From Streptomyces hyaluromycini (GTDB taxonomy: Bacteria; Actinomycetota; Actinomycetes; Streptomycetales; Streptomycetaceae), in NCBI RefSeq assembly GCF_002217755.1, contig NZ_BCFL01000022.1, positions 434,001-498,000 of the forward strand: a stretch of DNA of 64,000 nt. Direction: 5' to 3'. Made by a program: the position numbers and the translations under genes. The notes under the pieces were generated by a model that worked only from the letters and a program-made list of their open reading frames with translations, made no database searches and was not told the origin of the DNA. Numbering within the stretch: the stretch's first letter is position 1; each line of letters opens with the position of its first letter. Below, one piece after another: positions 56,578 to 64,000 of the stretch.

Positions 56578-57374
56578 CGGCCGGGACGGAAGCCGTGCTC
56601 GCGGCGGCCACCCGGCTGGAGCAGGCGAGTGCCACCGGACGGGCCTGCGGGCCGGTCACCGACCTCATCGGCGGGACCGACATCGCGACCGCCTACCGGG
56701 TGCAGCAGACCGTCACCGAACGCAGGCTGGCCGCCGGCGCCCGGCTGATCGGGCGGAAGATCGGACTGACCTCCGCGGCGGTGCAGTCGCAGGTGGGCGT
56801 CGACCGGCCCGACTTCGGTGTCCTCTTCGCCGACATGCGCTACGCCGACGGCGACGTGGTGCCCTACGGCAGGCTGTTGCAGCCCAAGGCCGAGGCCGAG
56901 GTCGCGTTCCTGCTGCGCCGCGATCTCACCGACGCCCAGGACCTGTCCGTGCTGCGGGAGGCCGTGGAAGCGGCCTACCCCGCCGTGGAGATCGTCGACA
57001 GCCGTATCGCCGACTGGCAGATCGGCATCACGGACACCGTGGCCGACAACGCCTCGTCCGGGGTCTTCGTGCTGGGGGGCGAAGGACGGTCGCTGGACGC
57101 CTTCGAGCCGGTGGACGCGGTCATGACGATGCGGCGCGACGGCGAGACCGTCTCCAGCGGCACCGGGCGCGACTGTCTCGGGGACCCGCTCAACGCACTC
57201 GGCTGGCTCGCCGCGACCGCGATCGAGTTCGGTTCGCCGCTGCGCGCGGGGGACCTGGTGCTCTCCGGGGCGCTCGGGCCGATGGTCCCGGTGCTTCCCG
57301 GGGACGTCTTCGAGGTGACGATCGAGCCGCTCGGCACCATCACCGCCCGCTTCTCGGAGGAAAAGGGAGAGTGA
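56574..57374 (+). CDS. hsaE: 2-keto-4-pentenoate (2-hydroxydienoate) hydratase
   Basis: A 266-residue hydratase of the fumarylacetoacetase-like fold. GRKIGLTSAAVQSQVGVDRPDFG, the metal-site stretch KAEAEVAFLL, AVEIVDSRIADW and DPLNALGWLA are typical of HsaE/MhpD/BphH. It adds water to a 2-hydroxyalka-2,4-dienoate with a divalent metal, giving a 4-hydroxy-2-oxoacid. GCGGAGGACC precedes the ATG. It is the first gene of the compact operon hydratase/aldehyde dehydrogenase/aldolase, whose order matches other lower meta pathways. The symbol is assigned by family and context; mhpD- or bphH-like roles are not excluded. Confidence 0.92.
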   Translation: MTAGTEAVLAAATRLEQASATGRACGPVTDLIGGTDIATAYRVQQTVTERRLAAGARLIGRKIGLTSAAVQSQVGVDRPDFGVLFADMRYADGDVVPYGRLLQPKAEAEVAFLLRRDLTDAQDLSVLREAVEAAYPAVEIVDSRIADWQIGITDTVADNASSGVFVLGGEGRSLDAFEPVDAVMTMRRDGETVSSGTGRDCLGDPLNALGWLAATAIEFGSPLRAGDLVLSGALGPMVPVLPGDVFEVTIEPLGTITARFSEEKGE

Positions 57375-58315
57375 TGACGGACAGGGTGGGAGTCGCGATC
57401 ATCGGGTCGGGCAACATCGGAACCGACCTGCTGATCAAGATCAAACGCACCTCGAAGAACCTTGAGGCGCTCGCCATGGTGGGTATCGACCCCGAGTCGG
57501 ACGGACTCGCCCGCGCCGCCCGCCTCGGTGTGGCGACGACGGCGGAGGGGGTCGAGGGCCTGCTCCGCATGCCGGAGTTCGAGCGGGTCCGGATCGTGCT
57601 CGACGCGACCAGCGCCGCCGCCCATGTCGCCAACGCGCGGGCACTGGAGGGGTCCGGACGGCGGCTGGTGGACCTGACACCGGCGGCGCTCGGCCCCTTC
57701 GTGATCCCTCCGGTCAACCTCGGCGAACACCTCGACGCCCCGAACATCAACATGGTGACGTGCGGCGGTCAGGCCACCATCCCGATCGTGGCCGCCGTGT
57801 CCCGGGTGACCGAGGTGCCGTACGCGGAGATCGTCGCGTCCGTCGCCTCGCGCTCCGCGGGTCCGGGCACCCGGGCCAACATCGACGAGTTCACCGAGAC
57901 CACCGCGCACGCCATCGAGACGGTGGGCGGCGCCCGCCGCGGCAAGGCGATCATCATCCTCAATCCGGCCGAACCGCCGCTGATCATGCGGGACACGGTG
58001 TTCTGCCTGGTCGGCCAGGCCGACCACGACGAGATCCGCCGGTCCGTCGAGGCGATGGTGGCCGAGGTCGCCACCTATGTGCCGGGCTACCGCCTGGTGC
58101 AGGACGTGCAGTTCACCCCGATCGAGCGGGCCGAGGCCGCGACCCTGCTGCCCCAGGCGGCCGGCCCGGTCGACACCAAGGTGTCGGTGTTCCTGGAGGT
58201 CGAGGGAGCCGCGCACTACCTGCCCGCCTACGCGGGCAACCTCGACATCATGACGTCCGCCGCGTTGCGCGTCGCCGAGCGGATCGTCGAGCAGGCGGAG
58301 CTGGTGGCCCGATGA
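57374..58315 (+). CDS. hsaG: Acylating acetaldehyde/propionaldehyde dehydrogenase
   Basis: A 313-residue CoA-acylating aldehyde dehydrogenase of the MhpF/BphJ/HsaG family. The NAD loop GSGNIG is at 11-16 and the thioester-forming Cys130 is in MVTCGGQATIP. It turns the aldehyde released by the aldolase into acetyl- or propionyl-CoA and works in a complex that channels the aldehyde. Its ATG shares one base with the hydratase stop and its own stop overlaps the aldolase ATG (ATGA), so the three are tightly coupled. GGGAGA precedes the start; a GTG three bases earlier is an alternative. Confidence 0.94.
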   Translation: MTDRVGVAIIGSGNIGTDLLIKIKRTSKNLEALAMVGIDPESDGLARAARLGVATTAEGVEGLLRMPEFERVRIVLDATSAAAHVANARALEGSGRRLVDLTPAALGPFVIPPVNLGEHLDAPNINMVTCGGQATIPIVAAVSRVTEVPYAEIVASVASRSAGPGTRANIDEFTETTAHAIETVGGARRGKAIIILNPAEPPLIMRDTVFCLVGQADHDEIRRSVEAMVAEVATYVPGYRLVQDVQFTPIERAEAATLLPQAAGPVDTKVSVFLEVEGAAHYLPAYAGNLDIMTSAALRVAERIVEQAELVAR

Positions 58316-59322
58316 CCGAGATCTACGTCCAGGACGTGACCCTGCGCGACGGCATGCACGCCATCCGGCACCGCATCGAGCCCGAGCAGGTCGGCCGGAT
58401 CGTCGCCGCCCTCGACCGGGCCGGAGTGGCGGCCATCGAGGTCAGCCACGGCGACGGCCTGGCCGGCGCCAGCCTCAACTACGGGCCCGGCAGCCACACC
58501 GACTGGGAGTGGATCGAGGCCGCCGTCGCCAACGCCCCCCGGGCGATCATCACGACCCTGCTGCTGCCCGGCGTCGGCACCATCACCGAACTCCGCAAGG
58601 CCTTCGACCTCGGCGTGCGTTCGGTGCGGGTCGCCACCCACTGCACCGAGGCGGACGTGGCGGCACAGCACATCGCCGAGGCCCGCGAACTCGGCATGGA
58701 CGTCTCCGGGTTCCTGATGATGAGCCACATGCTCCCGGCGGCCGAACTGGCCCGGCAGGCGAAGCTGATGGAGTCCTACGGCGCGCACTGCGTCTACATC
58801 ACCGACTCCGCGGGCCGACTCACCTCGGAGGACGTCCGCGACCGGGTCAGGGCCTACCGCGAGGTCCTCGACGACGACACCCAGATCGGCATCCACGCCC
58901 ACGAGAACCTCTCCCTCGGCGTCGCCAACTCCCTCGCCGCCGTGGAGGAGGGCGCCTACCGCGTCGACGCCTCGCTGGCCGGACAGGGCGCGGCCGCGGG
59001 CAACAACCCCATCGAGCCGTTCGTGGCGGTCGCCAACCTCAAGGGCTGGAAGACCGGTTGCGACCTGTTCACCCTGGAGGACGCCGCCGACGATCTCGTA
59101 CGACCGCTCCAGGACCGTCCCGTCCGGGTGGACCGGGAGACCCTCACCATCGGCTACGCCGGCGTGTACGGCAGTTTCCTGCGCCATGCCGAGAACGCGG
59201 CGCGGCTGTACGGGGTCGACACCCGGGAGATCCTCGTCGAGGCGGGGCGCCGCCAACTCGTCGGTGGGCAGGAGGACATGCTCATCGACATCGCACTGAC
59301 ACTCCAGACCCAGAAGTCCTGA
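58312..59322 (+). CDS. hsaF: 4-hydroxy-2-oxovalerate aldolase
   Basis: A 336-residue aldolase of the DmpG/BphI/HsaF family. The start VTLRDGMHAIRH carries Arg12, Asp13 and His16, and the metal ligands His195 and His197 lie in GIHAHENLSLG. It splits 4-hydroxy-2-oxo acids into pyruvate and an aldehyde, which passes to the dehydrogenase encoded just upstream. The C-terminal communication domain is complete (RQLVGGQEDMLID). Between it and the hydrolase gene lie 165 bases with a dioxygenase relic. Confidence 0.94.
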   Translation: MTEIYVQDVTLRDGMHAIRHRIEPEQVGRIVAALDRAGVAAIEVSHGDGLAGASLNYGPGSHTDWEWIEAAVANAPRAIITTLLLPGVGTITELRKAFDLGVRSVRVATHCTEADVAAQHIAEARELGMDVSGFLMMSHMLPAAELARQAKLMESYGAHCVYITDSAGRLTSEDVRDRVRAYREVLDDDTQIGIHAHENLSLGVANSLAAVEEGAYRVDASLAGQGAAAGNNPIEPFVAVANLKGWKTGCDLFTLEDAADDLVRPLQDRPVRVDRETLTIGYAGVYGSFLRHAENAARLYGVDTREILVEAGRRQLVGGQEDMLIDIALTLQTQKS

Positions 59323-59323
59323 G

Positions 59324-59487
59324 GTCCCCTACGCGGGCCTCCCCGACCCGGTCGGTGTCCAAGACCCCGGGTCGGACCACCACATCGAGCTGTCCTCCGG
59401 GTCGTCTCTCCTTCGCCCCGGACTGGGAGGCATTGGAATGGAAACGTCCCGAGCCGCAGTACGAGCAGAAGCGAGGGGTGCCGGACG
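59324..59487 (+). pseudogene. Relic of a catechol 2,3-dioxygenase-type extradiol dioxygenase (C-terminal end)
   Basis: Directly after the aldolase, the second frame reads VGVQDPGSDHHIELSSG, like the last metal-ligand strand of extradiol dioxygenases (Glu in the IEL). After about 59395 the third frame reads LSFAPDWEALEWKRPEPQ, like the DPDW-containing tail of catechol 2,3-dioxygenases. Together they look like the last 50-60 residues of such an enzyme with one frameshift and no N-terminal part. This is where an HsaC-type gene would be expected. The identification rests on short motifs seen by eye. Confidence 0.5.
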
Positions 59488-60375
59488 ATGACCGCACTCA
59501 CCTTCGAGTCGACCAGGGTCACCCACGACGTGGACGGACTCACCATCGCCTGCCACGAGGCGGGTGAGGGCGAGCCGCTGTTCCTGCTGCACGGGTCGGG
59601 CCCCGGTGTCAGCGCCTGGTCGAACTTCCGCCACAACCTGCCCGTCTTCGCCGAGCACTTCCGCACGATCGCACCCGACCTCCCGGGGTTCGGCGGCAGC
59701 GGCCTGCCGGAACTCACCGAGGTCTACCCGGTGGCCGCCGCGCGCCGGATCGCCGGCCTCATGGACGAACTGGGCATCGAGTCCGCGGTGTTCGTCGGCA
59801 ATTCCATGGGCGGCGCGGTCGCGGCGGAGCTCGCCGCCCTGTATCCCGAACGGGTTCGCCGACTGGCTCTCATGGGATCGGGCGGACTCTCCGTGGGGCT
59901 GTTCGCCGCCGAGCCGAGCGAGGGTTTCGTACGGCTCTTCGAGTTCCTGGACGACCCCACCCGGGAGCGCATGATCGCCTGGGTCAGGACCATGGTCAGC
60001 GACCACGGCAGGATCACCGACGAACTCATCGACGAGCGTATGCACAACGCCCTGGAGGAGGGCGTCATCGACAAGACCCGGAAGATCATCGGGTCGATGT
60101 TCCATCCCGCCCTGCGGCAGAAGTACACGCCCCTGTGGACCAAGGCGGCGTCCTTCACCACTCCGACCCTGCTGCTGTGGGGGCGCGACGACCGCATGCT
60201 CCCCTACGACCAGGCGCACTTCGCCACCCGGTGGCTGCCGGAGGTCGAACTGCACACCTTCGCCCGCTGCGGGCACTGGGTGCAGGTGGAGCGCAAGACC
60301 GAGTTCGAACGAGTGGTGCTGGAGTTCCTCACCCGGAAGACATCGGAAGCGGAAGGTGCGGGGCATGGCGCATGA
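59488..60375 (+). CDS. hsaD: Meta-cleavage product C-C hydrolase (alpha/beta hydrolase)
   Basis: A 295-residue alpha/beta hydrolase of the BphD/HsaD/MhpC family. The catalytic triad is Ser106 (GNSMGG), Asp235 (GRDDRMLP) and His263 (CGHWVQVE), and LLHGSGPGVSAWSNF forms the oxyanion loop. It cleaves the C-C bond of the ring-opened product, releasing a carboxylic acid and a 2-hydroxydienoate for the hydratase. The gene ends in an 11-base overlap with the HsaA-type gene. The usual partner dioxygenase gene is absent apart from the relic upstream. Confidence 0.92.
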   Translation: MTALTFESTRVTHDVDGLTIACHEAGEGEPLFLLHGSGPGVSAWSNFRHNLPVFAEHFRTIAPDLPGFGGSGLPELTEVYPVAAARRIAGLMDELGIESAVFVGNSMGGAVAAELAALYPERVRRLALMGSGGLSVGLFAAEPSEGFVRLFEFLDDPTRERMIAWVRTMVSDHGRITDELIDERMHNALEEGVIDKTRKIIGSMFHPALRQKYTPLWTKAASFTTPTLLLWGRDDRMLPYDQAHFATRWLPEVELHTFARCGHWVQVERKTEFERVVLEFLTRKTSEAEGAGHGA

Positions 60376-61546
60376 AGTCGTCGAGAGAGTAGAGCAGTAC
60401 GGTCCCAAGCTGGCGGAACTGGCCGTCGGGAACGAGAAGTTGGGCAAGCTGAGCGACGAGACCGTGAGTCTCCTGCGCTCCGCCGGTGTGCTGCGCCTGC
60501 TCCAGCCGGCCAAGTTCGGCGGCTACGCGGCCCACCCCCGCGACTTCGCCGAAGCCGTGATGGCCGTGGCCCGGCACGACGGTGCCGCCGGCTGGGTGTG
60601 CGGGGTCGTGGGAGTCCATCCCTGGGAAGTCGCCCAGATGGACCCGCGGGTCGCCCAGGAGATCTGGGGCGAGAACCAGGAGACCTGGATCGCCTCCCCC
60701 TACATGCCGAACGGGATCGCCGAGCCGGTGGACGGCGGCTACGTCCTCTCCGGGCGCTGGCCCTTCTCGTCGGGGACCGACCACTGCGACTGGGTGTTCC
60801 TCGGCGCGCTCGTCGGGGACGGCAAGGGCCGGCCGGCCTCGCCGCCGAGCGTCCTGCACGTGATCCTGCCCAGGTCGTCGTACGAGATCGTCGACGACAC
60901 CTGGGACGTCATCGGACTGTCCGGCACCGGCAGCAAGGACGTCGTCGTCGACGGCGCGTTCATCCCCGCCTACCGGACCGTCAACCAGGACGAGGTGTCG
61001 GCCGGGGAGGCGGCGGCGGGCAACGGCGTCACCGAAGCCCTCTACCGGCTGCCGTTCACCTCGATGTTCCCGCTCGGGATCACCTCGGCCGTCATCGGCA
61101 TCTGCGAGGGAGCCCTCGACGTCCACCTGGCCCAGCAGCGCGACCGGGTCGCGGTGACCGGTGTGCAGGTGCGCGACGACCCGTACGTGCTCCACTCGGC
61201 GGGCGAGGCCGCCGCGGAGATCGCCGCCTCCCGTGTGCAGCTGATCGACGGGATCAGCCAGGTGTACGAGCAGGTCGCGGCCGGAGAGCCGGTGTCCGTC
61301 GAGGAGCGCTCCAGGGTCCGGCGCAACCAGGTGCGCTGCGCCTGGCGGGCGGTGTCGGCCCTCGACGAGATCTTCGCCAGGTCCGGCGGCAACGTCATCC
61401 GGCGTGACAACCCGTTGCAGCGCTACTGGCGGGACGCGCATGTCGGCCTGGCCCACATGATCCATGTGCCGGGTGCGGCCTACCACGCCAACTCCCTGGC
61501 CCAGATGGGTCTCGAACTGCCTCCGCAGCTGCGGGTGCTGATCTGA
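60365..61546 (+). CDS. hsaA: HsaA-type flavin-dependent phenol hydroxylase (oxygenase component)
   Basis: A 393-residue group D flavin monooxygenase with the acyl-CoA dehydrogenase fold. LLQPAKFGGY, GWVCGVVGVHPWEVA, WPFSSGTDHCDWVF, GLSGTGSKDVVVD and QRYWRDAHVG match HsaA, which hydroxylates 3-HSA to a catechol; related enzymes hydroxylate other phenols. It uses reduced flavin from a separate reductase, here the next gene. GGAAGG precedes the ATG at 60365. The likely substrate is the phenolic ring that the extradiol dioxygenase later opens. Confidence 0.9.
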   Translation: MAHEVVERVEQYGPKLAELAVGNEKLGKLSDETVSLLRSAGVLRLLQPAKFGGYAAHPRDFAEAVMAVARHDGAAGWVCGVVGVHPWEVAQMDPRVAQEIWGENQETWIASPYMPNGIAEPVDGGYVLSGRWPFSSGTDHCDWVFLGALVGDGKGRPASPPSVLHVILPRSSYEIVDDTWDVIGLSGTGSKDVVVDGAFIPAYRTVNQDEVSAGEAAAGNGVTEALYRLPFTSMFPLGITSAVIGICEGALDVHLAQQRDRVAVTGVQVRDDPYVLHSAGEAAAEIAASRVQLIDGISQVYEQVAAGEPVSVEERSRVRRNQVRCAWRAVSALDEIFARSGGNVIRRDNPLQRYWRDAHVGLAHMIHVPGAAYHANSLAQMGLELPPQLRVLI

Positions 61547-61579
61547 GCTCCGGTGCCGTGGGCGAGGAGGAGAGAACAC

Positions 61580-62143
61580 ATGCAGAGTGAGAGCGGGACA
61601 AACACCTCTTCCCCCGGTCTGCCGGACTCCCGGCACGACAAGGCCCACTTCCGCCAGGTGCTGGGGAACTTCCCCACGAGCGTGGTGGCCATCACGGCGG
61701 GGGTGCCCGGAGGGCGGCCCGAGGGGATGATCGTCGGATCGTTCACGTCGGTCTCCCTCGATCCACCCCTGGTGGCTTTCCTGGCAGACCGCTCCTCCGG
61801 GACCTTTCCCAAGATCCGGGCGGCCGGCCGCTACTGCGTCAACGCACTGGCGGCCGACCAGGAGGTCCTGTGCCGGACGATGGCGACCAGGGGCGCCGAC
61901 CGCTTCGACGGCGTCCCCTGGCGGCCCTCGCCGTTGGGAAACCCCGTGCTCGACGGGGTGGTCGCCTGGATCGACTGCGAACTCGCGGAGGTCGTCGAGA
62001 TCGGCGACCACTGTCTGGCCGTGGGGCGGGTCCACGCCCTGCGCGCCGAGTCGGCCAAGACACCGCTGCTGTTCTTCCGCGGCGGCTACGGCGACTACTT
62101 CTCCACCACTTCGCTGGTACTGGACCGGCTCGTCGGCTGGTAG
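61580..62143 (+). CDS. hsaB: HsaB-type flavin reductase
   Basis: A 187-residue flavin reductase of the HpaC/HsaB family. FPTSVVAITAG, GMIVGSFTSVSLDPPLVAFL and YCVNALAADQEVLC are typical FMN/FAD-binding segments, and the end has HCLAVGRVHAL. It reduces free flavin with NADH for the hydroxylase encoded 33 bases upstream. GAGGAGGAGAG precedes the ATG. A strong hairpin marks the end of the operon. Confidence 0.92.
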   Translation: MQSESGTNTSSPGLPDSRHDKAHFRQVLGNFPTSVVAITAGVPGGRPEGMIVGSFTSVSLDPPLVAFLADRSSGTFPKIRAAGRYCVNALAADQEVLCRTMATRGADRFDGVPWRPSPLGNPVLDGVVAWIDCELAEVVEIGDHCLAVGRVHALRAESAKTPLLFFRGGYGDYFSTTSLVLDRLVGW

Positions 62144-62160
62144 CGGCGGACGCGCGAACG

Positions 62161-62198
62161 CGGAGCGGCGGCGAGTCCCGGGACTCGCCGCCGCTCCG
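62161..62198. terminator. Strong bidirectional terminator
   Basis: A perfect 38-base inverted repeat (62161-62179 with 62180-62198), folding to a 17-base-pair stem with a small loop, between the convergent flavin reductase and NifU-like genes. Confidence 0.85.
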
Positions 62199-62224
62199 CC
62201 GTGTGGCCGGCTGAGGGAGCGGCC

Positions 62225-62488
62225 TCAGCCGGCCGGGTCCGGTTCGCGCACGGTGACCTCGGCCAGTTCGATGCCGCGGGTCTGGAGCCCCTCCTCGATG
62301 AACGCCTTGAGCGACTCGCCGTCGAGCACGCACGTGGCGCAGGCGTCGTTGTGGCCTCGGGAGTAGTCGACCGTCAGACGGGACTGCTCGGGAGCGAACT
62401 CCGCGAGCCGGATGGAACCGCCGTCGGGAGCGACCATCGGTTCCAGCAGTTCGAGCACTTCGTTGACGACGTCCTGGGCTTGCGGCAT
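62225..62488 (-). CDS. NifU-like Fe-S scaffold domain protein
   Basis: An 87-residue protein resembling the NifU C-terminal domain: NEVLELLEPMVAPDGGSIRL followed by DACATCVLD with a CxxC pair (about 49 and 52). Such proteins carry or pass on Fe-S clusters. The start at 62488 has AGGAGA upstream. It follows the F420-type gene at 62544 by 55 bases on the same strand, so they are probably co-transcribed. It might serve the ferredoxins or an unseen Rieske oxygenase, but no direct link is visible. Confidence 0.82.
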   Translation of the reverse strand: MPQAQDVVNEVLELLEPMVAPDGGSIRLAEFAPEQSRLTVDYSRGHNDACATCVLDGESLKAFIEEGLQTRGIELAEVTVREPDPAG

Positions 62489-62543
62489 GGCAGGTCTCCT
62501 CTCTCATGGGGTGAGCGTGCCGGGTGTTTGTGGGGCATCCCTC

Positions 62544-63560
62544 TCAGGACGCTTCGGCGGCGTCGAGTGTGTCCATCAGCGCCAGACTCGACCGTGCGTA
62601 GGCCTGCCGGCGGCGCTCGCCGACCATGAACGACGGCGGCGCGAAGTAGGCGACGTCACGGGCGATCGACGCCCGGCGTCGGCGGAGGGCGGCCGCCGCG
62701 TCGGCGGTGCTTCCGCAGAGCGCGATGGCGTCGACCATGTCGTCCGTCACGGCCCGCGCCATGTCGTCGAACCGCCCGTCGGCGAACGCCTCCCTGATCT
62801 TCTCGACCTGGGAGGTCCAGCCGTGGTGTGCGGCGAACGCGTCGTAGGTGCGTACGGTCAGGTAGAAGGCGATCATCCGGCGTATGTCGGTGACGGCACG
62901 CTCGGGATCGGCGTCGTCGATCGCGGTCAGCAGCCAGCCGTGCTCCAGCGGCCGCCGGTCGCGTCCGCTCTCGCGCGCGCCGGTCTCGACGGCCGGACGG
63001 ACGACGCCGTCCCACCAGTCGTCCGTGAAGAGCCCGTGGCCGATGATCCCGTCGGCCGTGCGGCCGACGGCGGTCGCCATCCCGCGCTGGAACCCGGCCA
63101 GCAGGATCGGCACATCGATCCGGCCCAGCACCGGCGCCTTCACCCGCGCGTCGATCCGGTAGAACTCGCCGTCGAAGCCGATGCGTTGACCGTTCTCGGC
63201 GTGCAGCCACGTTCGTACGGCCGTCACCAGCTCGGTCATCCGCGCCACCGGGCGGTCCGCGGCCACACCGCACCAGTCGCGGTTGATGGCGAACGCCCCC
63301 GAGCCCAGGCCCGCGAAGACGCGTCCGGGTGCCTGCTTCCACAGGTCACGGATCGCCGTCGCGTGGGCGAACGGCGTACGCGAGAACCCGTAGGCGATCG
63401 CCGGGCCGACGAGCGCCCTGCGGGTCGACGCGACCATCCTGGCGACCGTGACATAGGCGTCGTGGTCCGCGAACTCGCCGGTGCAGAAGGCCGCGACGCC
63501 CGCGGCCTCGGCCTCCGGGCCGACGTCCGCACCGGGCCAGGGCATGCCGAACTCAGTCAT
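62544..63560 (-). CDS. LLM-class flavin/F420-dependent oxidoreductase
   Basis: A 338-residue luciferase-like enzyme. The opening MTEFGMPWPGADVGPEAEAAG, RRALVGPAIAYGFSRTPFAHATAI and PGRVFAGLGSGAFA segments, and ARMTELVTAVRTWL, fit F420-dependent oxidoreductases. I chose the ATG at 63560 with GGGAGGA upstream; the frame is open further but reaches into the operator. It is divergent from the BVMO at 63718 with operator copy 8 between. A dehydrogenase/reductase or a type II Baeyer-Villiger role are both possible. Confidence 0.85.
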   Translation of the reverse strand: MTEFGMPWPGADVGPEAEAAGVAAFCTGEFADHDAYVTVARMVASTRRALVGPAIAYGFSRTPFAHATAIRDLWKQAPGRVFAGLGSGAFAINRDWCGVAADRPVARMTELVTAVRTWLHAENGQRIGFDGEFYRIDARVKAPVLGRIDVPILLAGFQRGMATAVGRTADGIIGHGLFTDDWWDGVVRPAVETGARESGRDRRPLEHGWLLTAIDDADPERAVTDIRRMIAFYLTVRTYDAFAAHHGWTSQVEKIREAFADGRFDDMARAVTDDMVDAIALCGSTADAAAALRRRRASIARDVAYFAPPSFMVGERRRQAYARSSLALMDTLDAAEAS

Positions 63561-63618
63561 GTGCGCCGATCCTCCCGCAAGTGTCGTGCGCTGCTCAGCT
63601 GAGCGTATGAATTGTAGC

Positions 63619-63634
63619 ATTGAGTTAGCTGATT
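63619..63634. promoter_or_regulatory. Region B operator, copy 8 (divergent promoter)
   Basis: ATTGAGT-TA-GCTGATT, 7-2-7 spacing, 59 bases upstream of the F420-type gene start and 84 bases upstream of the BVMO start. Confidence 0.65.
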
Positions 63635-63717
63635 CAGGTGTCAAATACCTTCACATCATTTAACTGTTCTTCTAAAATCGCCCCGTTGGTCGGAGGCGTC
63701 AGGACGGAGAAACAGGG

Positions 63718-64000
63718 ATGACGCACACCTCGGCCGCGCCCACGGATCTCGATCGGGCGCGCGCCAAGTACCGAGCCGAGCGGGACAAGCGCCTCGATCC
63801 CTCGCGCCGGGAGATCCTGGACCTCTCAGAACGCGAGAAGCTGGTGGCGGACCCCTTCACCGATGTCGTGCCGCGCGAGCCGCGGCACGACACGGTCGAC
63901 GCCATGGTGGTGGGAGGAGGGTTCGGCGGTCTGCTCGCCGCGGCACATCTGCGCAAGGCCGGAGTCGAACGCATCCGCATCGTCGAGAAGGGCGGAGACG
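63718..64000 (+). CDS. Flavin monooxygenase (large BVMO type), 3' end cut by window
   Basis: The first 94 residues of a flavoprotein; the gene runs out of the window. An N-terminal lead (LDRARAKYRAERDKRLDP ... LVADPFTDVVPREP) precedes the FAD loop GGGFGG (about 66-71) and HLRKAGVERIRIVEKGGD. The lead and the position of the FAD loop match cyclohexanone/cyclopentadecanone/steroid-type BVMOs of about 600 residues. It would be the third intact BVMO-like gene of the window. Whether the fingerprint is present cannot be seen here. Confidence 0.8.
   Translation, partial: MTHTSAAPTDLDRARAKYRAERDKRLDPSRREILDLSEREKLVADPFTDVVPREPRHDTVDAMVVGGGFGGLLAAAHLRKAGVERIRIVEKGGD

Noticed and set aside
1..64000. 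Mobile elements, tRNA/rRNA genes, riboswitches, origins
   Set aside because: No transposase or integrase domain, terminal inverted repeats, tRNA-like clover leaf, rRNA stretch or known riboswitch pattern was recognised by eye; a covariance-model search would be needed to exclude small RNAs.

Overview
The window is very GC-rich, starts genes freely with GTG, uses ATGA/GTGA-type overlaps and is dense in FadE-, EchA- and SDR-type enzymes. This points to a high-GC actinomycete, most likely Streptomyces or a close relative. That is an inference from composition and protein families; no rRNA, tRNA or other taxonomic marker is present. I see no transposase, integrase, CRISPR array or attachment site. 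Apart from a few regulators and transporters, the whole window is a catabolic gene cluster for a ketone-bearing, polycyclic, steroid-like or terpenoid-like substrate. The substrate itself is inferred, and no 3-ketosteroid dehydrogenase or 9-alpha-hydroxylase (KstD, KshAB) lies in the window.

Region A (about 1.2-25.2 kb). It holds a tandem GntR regulator (cut by the window edge), a 3Fe-4S ferredoxin, an HsaC/BphC-type extradiol dioxygenase, an AhpD/CMD-like protein and a P450. An exporter/AraC pair, a MerR-peroxiredoxin fusion with its own MerR-type promoter and a DHA2 exporter follow. A CoA-ligase/SDR operon diverges from an enoyl-CoA hydratase, zinc dehydrogenase, acyl-CoA dehydrogenase and fused 2-oxoacid dehydrogenase E1 series. 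Next come a TetR regulator, a decayed Baeyer-Villiger monooxygenase (BVMO) and its intact relative, a second CMD-like protein, SDRs, and a ferredoxin reductase with its ferredoxin. Several promoters here carry ACCGACC/GGTCGGT-type dyads, so the TetR is a candidate local regulator.

Region B (about 25.2-64 kb). It holds a beta-oxidation set: four acyl-CoA dehydrogenases, an alpha-methylacyl-CoA racemase, a thiolase, two CoA ligases, a MaoC-type hydratase, crotonases and SDRs. It also holds a FadR-type GntR regulator, a BVMO with an N-terminal extension, an alcohol dehydrogenase, an MHS-type transporter, a UGSC-like protein paired with a thioredoxin, and an SGNH esterase. An IclR regulator precedes a complete lower meta-cleavage operon: hydratase, acetaldehyde dehydrogenase, aldolase, C-C hydrolase, HsaA-type hydroxylase and HsaB-type flavin reductase. 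A NifU-like protein, an F420-type enzyme and the start of another BVMO end the window. Seven to eight promoters of this half share one 16-bp dyad close to AATCAGT-TA-ACTGATT, suggesting a single regulon; the GntR at 42985 is the best candidate regulator.

How the genes may work together (inference). P450, dehydrogenases and BVMOs would functionalise the skeleton, and esterase and CoA ligases would open and activate it. The acyl-CoA dehydrogenases, hydratases, dehydrogenases and thiolase would then shorten it. HsaA/HsaB-type hydroxylation plus extradiol cleavage would open an aromatic ring, whose product goes through hydrolase, hydratase, aldolase and aldehyde dehydrogenase to pyruvate and acyl-CoA. 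The place in the meta operon where a ring-cleavage dioxygenase would be expected holds only a short frameshifted relic, so the intact dioxygenase at 1520-2392 may supply that step.
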